DNA of 9,360 nucleotides. Origin: an uncultured Mailhella sp. GTDB lineage: Bacteria > Desulfobacterota > Desulfovibrionia > Desulfovibrionales > Desulfovibrionaceae. This document shows positions 5,909 to 9,360 of this stretch, piece by piece (positions within the stretch are counted from its first letter, which is position 1; every line of letters starts with the position of its first letter). Position numbers and translations under genes: made by a program. Where the stretch lies: contig CAJJMX010000055.1 of the NCBI GenBank assembly GCA_905192935.1, positions 1-9,360 on the forward strand, in the 5' to 3' direction. The notes under the pieces are model-generated. The model ran no database searches. It was not told the DNA's origin and worked only from the letters and a program-made list of their open reading frames with translations.

Positions 5909-7255
5909 ATGGAAAGGACATTTAAATTTTATGCCGTCACCTACGGATGCCGCGTGAATCAGTATGAAACGCAGGCCATACGCGAATGGTGGCAGAGCCT
6001 CGGAGGCACGGAGACCGACGATCCCGCCGAGGCTGACGTGATGCTTGTGGACTCCTGCGCCGTGACGGCCGAAGCCGTAAGCGACGCAAGACAGATGACG
6101 CGAAAGCTCGGGCGGCTCAATCCCGGGGCGCGTATCTTTGCCGCGGGGTGCGCCGCGTCGGCGGCGCCTGCGGATTTTGCCGTGCCCGGCGTGGCCGCGG
6201 TTATTCCCCAGAAGGACAAATTCGTGCTTCTGCGGGGGCATCCTCTGGAGATGACGGACTTTTCCGTGTCGGAAGAGACGCGTCCGCGCTTTGCTCCCTT
6301 TTCCATCTGTTCCTTCCGTCGGGCCCGTCCCGTGGTCAAGGTCCAGGACGGCTGCTCCCAGGGCTGCGCCTACTGCATCATTCCGCTCACGCGCGGTCCG
6401 GCCCGCAGCCGGCCGGTGGACGATATTCTGGCCGAGACCCGGAGGCTTCTTGAGAACGGCTACCGGGAGATCATGATCTCCGGCGTGAATCTGCGTCAGT
6501 TCCACGCCGACGGCGGCGACGGAAAAAACTTCTGGACGCTGCTTCGGCGCATGGACGCGGAGTTTGCTCCCGAGTGGCGGGGCAGGGCCAGATTCCGTCT
6601 GAGTTCTCTGGATCCCGCTCAGGTGACTTCGGAAGAATGTCTGGAGGTGCTGGAGGGCTGCCGCATGGTATGTCCGCATCTGCACCTTTCCCTTCAGAGC
6701 GGCAGCATGGCCGTCCTGCGCCGCATGGGACGCTCTCCCTATTCTCCGGAAACCGTGGTCGACGCCGTGACGAAGATGCGTCGTTTCTGGCCGGTCATGG
6801 GGCTCGGCGCCGACATCCTCATGGGCTTTCCCGGCGAGACCGAGGAAGAGACCGAAGAGACGCTGGACATGCTGCGCACGCTGCCCATGACCTACGCCCA
6901 TGTCTTTCCCTATTCCGTTCGCCCGGGGACGCGTGCGGCCGCGCTTGCGAATCAGCTCCCCAAGAAGGTCCGTCAGGAACACGCGGCGAGAGTGCGCGCG
7001 CTCATGGCGGAAAAGCACGGCAGATTCCTTGAAGAGCAGCTTGAAAGACCCGTCATGATGGTGGCTTTCGACAGCACGGATGCAAGGCACGGCAACAACG
7101 AGTGGTACGCCGACTGCCGCATGGAAGAGGAATCGTGCCGGGAGAGACGCGGACATGAACTTGTCCGGGTGACTCCCGTGCGCGTGGAAGGAAATTTGAT
7201 CATTGTCCGCCCCGCCGGGGAAGAAGACCTTACGAACCATCCATCAGGAGAATAA
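5909..7255 (+). CDS. mtaB: tRNA (t6A37-C2)-methylthiotransferase, MtaB type
   Basis: A cytoplasmic radical-SAM enzyme that adds a methylthio group to N6-threonylcarbamoyladenosine at position 37 of ANN-decoding tRNAs. It has 448 residues, the usual length. The N-terminal UPF0004 domain begins YAVTYGCRVNQYET and supplies C14, C50 (VDSCAVT) and C81 (AAGCAAS) for one Fe-S cluster. The radical-SAM cluster is C149, C153 and C156 in QDGCSQGCAYC, followed by IPLTRGPARSR. Later marks are MISGVNLRQF, RLSSLDP, HLHLSLQSGS, MGFPGETEEE (305-314) and HVFPYSVRPGT. A short TRAM-like region (about 378-435) closes the protein. GCRVNQYET and the SGVNL element favour MtaB over MiaB or RimO. The linker between the two cluster domains is short. 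The start follows the previous stop by two bases and has only a weak ribosome binding site, suggesting coupled translation. Confidence 0.92.
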   Translation: MERTFKFYAVTYGCRVNQYETQAIREWWQSLGGTETDDPAEADVMLVDSCAVTAEAVSDARQMTRKLGRLNPGARIFAAGCAASAAPADFAVPGVAAVIPQKDKFVLLRGHPLEMTDFSVSEETRPRFAPFSICSFRRARPVVKVQDGCSQGCAYCIIPLTRGPARSRPVDDILAETRRLLENGYREIMISGVNLRQFHADGGDGKNFWTLLRRMDAEFAPEWRGRARFRLSSLDPAQVTSEECLEVLEGCRMVCPHLHLSLQSGSMAVLRRMGRSPYSPETVVDAVTKMRRFWPVMGLGADILMGFPGETEEETEETLDMLRTLPMTYAHVFPYSVRPGTRAAALANQLPKKVRQEHAARVRALMAEKHGRFLEEQLERPVMMVAFDSTDARHGNNEWYADCRMEEESCRERRGHELVRVTPVRVEGNLIIVRPAGEEDLTNHPSGE

Positions 7256-7256
7256 T

Positions 7257-8135
7257 ATGCCGCTTCGCAGCATGACGGGCTTCGGCCGTTTTCAGCAGGA
7301 CAACGGCGACATGGTCCAGACCTGGGAGATCCGCAGCGTCAACAGCCGTTTTCTCGACCTCAAGTGGAAACTCCCTCCGCAGGCCCGCAACATGGAGGCC
7401 AGATTCGAAAAGATCGTGCGCCGCTTCGCCTCGCGCGGGCGTGTGGAAATCACGCTGAACCTTCAGTTCAGCCGGGAGTCGCGCGTAAGCTTCGACAGCA
7501 CGCAGGCCGCGGCCATGCTGGATGCCGTGAAGGCCTTCGCCTCGTCGCGTGGAGACATCTTCGAGGTGGACTACATGACGCTCATGCAGCTTCCTCTGCT
7601 CTGGACCAGCGGGGCAGATGAGGACGACGATGAGCTTTTCGAGCCGCTGGCCGCCGGTCTTGAAGCCGCCCTTGCGGACTGGAACGAGTCCCGCGAGACG
7701 GAGGCCGCGGCGCTGGCGGGCGATCTTGAAGTGCGCTTCGGACGCATGGCCGAATGGGTTTCCGCCATCGAGGAGCGGGCCCCCGAGGTGAAGGCGGCCC
7801 GCTTCGAGCAGGTGCGTGAACGTTTTGCCGACATGATGAACAGCCTCGGCGCAGAGCTTGAGGAAGGGCGTTTCCTTCAGGAAATGGTCATCATGGCCGA
7901 CAAGCTGGACGTGACGGAAGAACTCATTCGCCTGCATTCCCATCTGCTGCGGCTGGCTTCGCTCATGGAAAGCGGGGAGGACGCGGGGCGCAAGCTGGAT
8001 TTCACGCTTCAGGAAAGCTTTCGTGAAATCAATACCTGCGGCAACAAGATACAGGACGCGCAGGTTTCCCGCATCGTGGTGGACTGCAAGAACGAACTGG
8101 AAAAGTGCCGCGAACAGGTGCAGAATCTGGAGTAG
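7257..8135 (+). CDS. yicC: YicC/YloC-family endoribonuclease
   Basis: A cytoplasmic RNase-family protein; in E. coli YicC takes part in small-RNA decay. It has 292 residues (E. coli about 287). The N-terminal signature SMTGFGR (5-11) and the WEIRSVNSRFLDLKWKLP block match the family. The C-terminal hallmark is also present: DVTEELIRLHSHL, GRKLDFTLQESFREINTCGNKIQDA and KNELEKCREQVQNLE at the very end. Asn replaces the more common Ser in the GSK triplet. The start at 7257 is chosen because AGGAG (7246-7250) lies six bases upstream and the protein then begins with the conserved MTGFGR region. A TTG at 7203 would add 18 unconserved residues inside mtaB. A run DEDDDE near residues 122-127 is a minor acidic insertion. 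It lies directly before a remA-like gene and gmk, the classic neighbours. Confidence 0.92.
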   Translation: MPLRSMTGFGRFQQDNGDMVQTWEIRSVNSRFLDLKWKLPPQARNMEARFEKIVRRFASRGRVEITLNLQFSRESRVSFDSTQAAAMLDAVKAFASSRGDIFEVDYMTLMQLPLLWTSGADEDDDELFEPLAAGLEAALADWNESRETEAAALAGDLEVRFGRMAEWVSAIEERAPEVKAARFEQVRERFADMMNSLGAELEEGRFLQEMVIMADKLDVTEELIRLHSHLLRLASLMESGEDAGRKLDFTLQESFREINTCGNKIQDAQVSRIVVDCKNELEKCREQVQNLE

Positions 8136-8137
8136 TC

Positions 8138-8422
8138 ATGGCAAGGCAGCAGCTTGTCAATGTGGGGTTCGGCAACTATGTGCTGGCCTCGCGCGTGGTG
8201 GCCATCGTGAACCCGCTTTCTTCGCCCATGCGTCGTCTTCGCGACGACGCCCGTGCCGAAGGGCGTCTGGTGGACGTTTCTCAGGGAAGAAAAACGCGGG
8301 CCATTCTGGTCACCGACTCCAACCATGTCATACTGTCCGCCATTTCCGCGGACACGCTGGGCCAGCGCTTCACCTCGCAGGACGAGGCGGGCTCCGACGA
8401 TGAAGACGAGGATGATATATGA
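8138..8422 (+). CDS. remA: RemA/DUF370-family DNA-binding regulator
   Basis: A small (94-residue) protein of the RemA (YlzA, DUF370) family. In Bacillus RemA binds upstream of biofilm-matrix and osmoprotection operons and activates them; in this lineage the role is unknown. Conserved stretches are VNVGFGNYVLASRVVAIVNP (7-26), SSPMRRLRDDARAEGRLVD (28-46), QGRKTRA (49-55) and DSNHVILSAI (60-69). The basic residues R19, R51 and K52 line up with arginines reported to matter for DNA binding in Bacillus-type RemA (from memory). The last 12 residues are almost all acidic (SDDEDEDDI at the end). The ATG at 8138 is preferred over 8105 because homologues begin here and GGAG (8130-8133) precedes it. It overlaps gmk by four bases. 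Confidence 0.9.
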   Translation: MARQQLVNVGFGNYVLASRVVAIVNPLSSPMRRLRDDARAEGRLVDVSQGRKTRAILVTDSNHVILSAISADTLGQRFTSQDEAGSDDEDEDDI

Positions 8423-9039
8423 GCAATGATTTCGGTCCGCGCCGCGGCCTTCCCTTCGTGATCTGCGCGCCTTCCGGCGCAGGCAAGACCACGCTGGTGA
8501 GCCGCCTGACCGCGGAATTTCCTCTGGAATTCTCCATTTCCTGCACGACCAGAGCTCCCCGGGGTACCGAGAGGGACGGCGTGGATTACCTCTTTCTTGA
8601 CCGCGAGACCTTCGTGCAGCGTCGGGAGCAGGGGTATTTTGCCGAATGGGCCGAGGTCCACGGCAATTTCTACGGCACGCCTCTTCAGCCGGTGCTCGAC
8701 AGACTGGCCCTCGGCAAGGACATGCTCTTCGACATCGACGTGCAGGGCGCGGCACAGCTTTCCCTTTCCCTGCCTGAAGCGCGTTTCGTATTCATCCTGC
8801 CTCCGTCCATGGAGGAGCTCGAAAGACGGCTGCGCGGACGCGGGACCGACAGCGAGGAGGCCATCCGCGTCAGGCTTTCCAACGCCAGGACGGAGATCAT
8901 GAGCAGTCACTGGTTCGACGCCATCATCGTGAACGACGATCTCGACCGCGCCTATGACCAGCTGCGATCCTTCTATCTGGCTTCCACGCTTCAGCCGTCG
9001 CTCAAGCCTCAGCTGGCCCGGAGCATCTGCGGCGGCTAG
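8419..9039 (+). CDS. gmk: Guanylate kinase
   Basis: Phosphorylates GMP to GDP with ATP, an essential step in GTP supply in the cytoplasm. It has 206 residues, normal length. The P-loop is APSGAGKT (17-24). The GMP-binding motif ISCTTRAPRGTERDGVDYLF and the AEWAEVHGNFYGTP segment are intact, as is the FDIDVQGAAQL Walker B-like segment. The lid region RRLRGRGTDSEEAIRVRLSNA and the NDDLDRAYDQL C-terminal helix are also recognisable. The start is shared with the remA stop as ATGA, indicating coupled translation. It is the last gene of the plus-strand operon that can be supported. Nothing is unusual in the sequence. Confidence 0.96.
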   Translation: MSNDFGPRRGLPFVICAPSGAGKTTLVSRLTAEFPLEFSISCTTRAPRGTERDGVDYLFLDRETFVQRREQGYFAEWAEVHGNFYGTPLQPVLDRLALGKDMLFDIDVQGAAQLSLSLPEARFVFILPPSMEELERRLRGRGTDSEEAIRVRLSNARTEIMSSHWFDAIIVNDDLDRAYDQLRSFYLASTLQPSLKPQLARSICGG

Positions 9040-9360
9040 GCCGTCGGGCGGATAAGCGAAGACGTTTTTCGGCGGGAGGAAAAGACGGGGAGCGCCGGTA
9101 CGGACTGAGGAGGAGTTTTTCGCCTCGAGACGGGGCGCATGGGGCCAGAATCTTCCGGTCTGACGCAGGACGGCGTTTTTTCATTATGCCTGCCTGTCCG
9201 ACAGGGAGGGAAAAGACGTCGGTTCCGAAGCCTTTTTCGAAAGCCTCCGTGCGGACGTCGTCTGCCGGAATCACCGCAACCTGACGCACGATTTTCGCAT
9301 GGCAACCTTTCACCTTTACGACGGGAGAGCCCGGCACAGAACGACGACACCCGATAGGGA
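9040..9360. other. Non-coding stretch after gmk; no gene supported
   Basis: About 320 bases with no recognisable protein. Four T-tracts of five or six bases stand out in the GC-rich setting (9065-9069, 9116-9120, 9176-9181, 9233-9237), 51-60 bases apart, and TTTTTCG recurs at three of them. A near-repeat, GGGAGG(G)AAAAGACG, occurs at 9074-9087 and about 9204-9218. A CCTGT/ACAGG hairpin with further CCT/AGG pairing spans 9189-9209 with no U-tract on either strand. An ATG at 9299 opens a frame of 20 codons to the window end (MATFHLYDGRARHRTTTPDR) without a ribosome binding site; I do not recognise it. Confidence 0.5.
9155..9182 (+). terminator. Weak candidate intrinsic terminator downstream of gmk
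   Basis: Two alternative short stems precede T6 (9176-9181). One is ACGC (9163-9166) with GCGT (9173-9176). The other is CC-GTC (9155-9160, one bulge) with GACGG (9169-9173). Both are only four or five pairs, so termination here is uncertain. A still weaker CGTC/GACG stem (9042-9045 with 9061-9064) before T5 lies just after the gmk stop. Confidence 0.3.

Larger units (their letters stand above)
2194..9039 (+). other. Predicted six-gene transcription unit recD2-nlpC-mtaB-yicC-remA-gmk
   Basis: Junctions are a 4-base overlap (4515-4518), a 2-base gap (5907-5908), a 1-base gap (7256), a 2-base gap (8136-8137) and a 4-base overlap (8419-8422). No internal spacer could hold a separate promoter, so translational coupling is expected. 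Several ribosome binding sites lie inside the preceding gene, for example GGAG before the lipoprotein and before the remA-like gene. Internal promoters within coding sequence cannot be excluded. Confidence 0.8.

Noticed and set aside
5882..7240. A 452-codon minus-strand frame antisense to mtaB
   Set aside because: It mirrors a complete MtaB with all six cluster cysteines. Its composition is typical of GC-rich antisense shadow frames.
9189..9209. CCTGT/ACAGG inverted repeat as a terminator
   Set aside because: It forms a hairpin, but neither strand has a T-run directly after the stem.
9299..9360. Possible start of a new gene at the right edge
   Set aside because: Twenty codons with no ribosome binding site and no recognisable family; too little to call.

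Overview
The window looks like chromosomal housekeeping DNA from a GC-rich member of the Desulfovibrionaceae (Desulfovibrio/Bilophila/Mailhella type). This is an inference from three things: the gene set, the AlaC-like aminotransferase beside hom, and a lipoprotein of the SH3b-NlpC/P60 type known from Desulfovibrio, next to a yicC-remA-gmk run. No mobile element, CRISPR array, rRNA or tRNA was seen, and no clearly new biological system is present. The most interesting signals are RNA-level and sit in the divergent intergenic region.

Layout. Minus strand, 1-1938: a homoserine dehydrogenase gene cut by the window edge (1-632), preceded in transcription order by an AlaC-family aminotransferase (763-1938). 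The two are probably co-transcribed, with a hairpin-rich 130-base spacer between them. From 1939 to 2193 lies a divergent control region of about 255 bases. It holds a good minus-strand promoter, an 8-base inverted repeat around overlapping -10 elements, a 15-base direct repeat inside the aminotransferase leader, and a terminator-like hairpin with a U-tract that overlaps the first candidate start of recD2.

Plus strand, 2194-9039: six genes packed as one likely operon, with junctions that are 4-base ATGA overlaps or gaps of 1-2 bases. In order they are recD2 (DNA helicase), an NlpC/P60 cell-wall hydrolase lipoprotein, mtaB (tRNA methylthiotransferase), yicC (RNase family), remA-like DUF370 regulator and gmk (guanylate kinase). 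The last three match the yloC-remA-gmk order of Bacillus.

From 9040 to 9360 no gene can be supported. The stretch holds four short T-tracts, one or two weak terminator candidates and a short unrecognised open frame that runs off the end.

How the genes work together: hom and the aminotransferase belong to amino-acid metabolism (aspartate family and pyruvate/glutamate transamination). The plus-strand operon combines DNA repair, envelope peptidoglycan trimming, tRNA modification, RNA turnover, a DNA-binding regulator and GTP precursor supply. These are linked by position rather than by one pathway.
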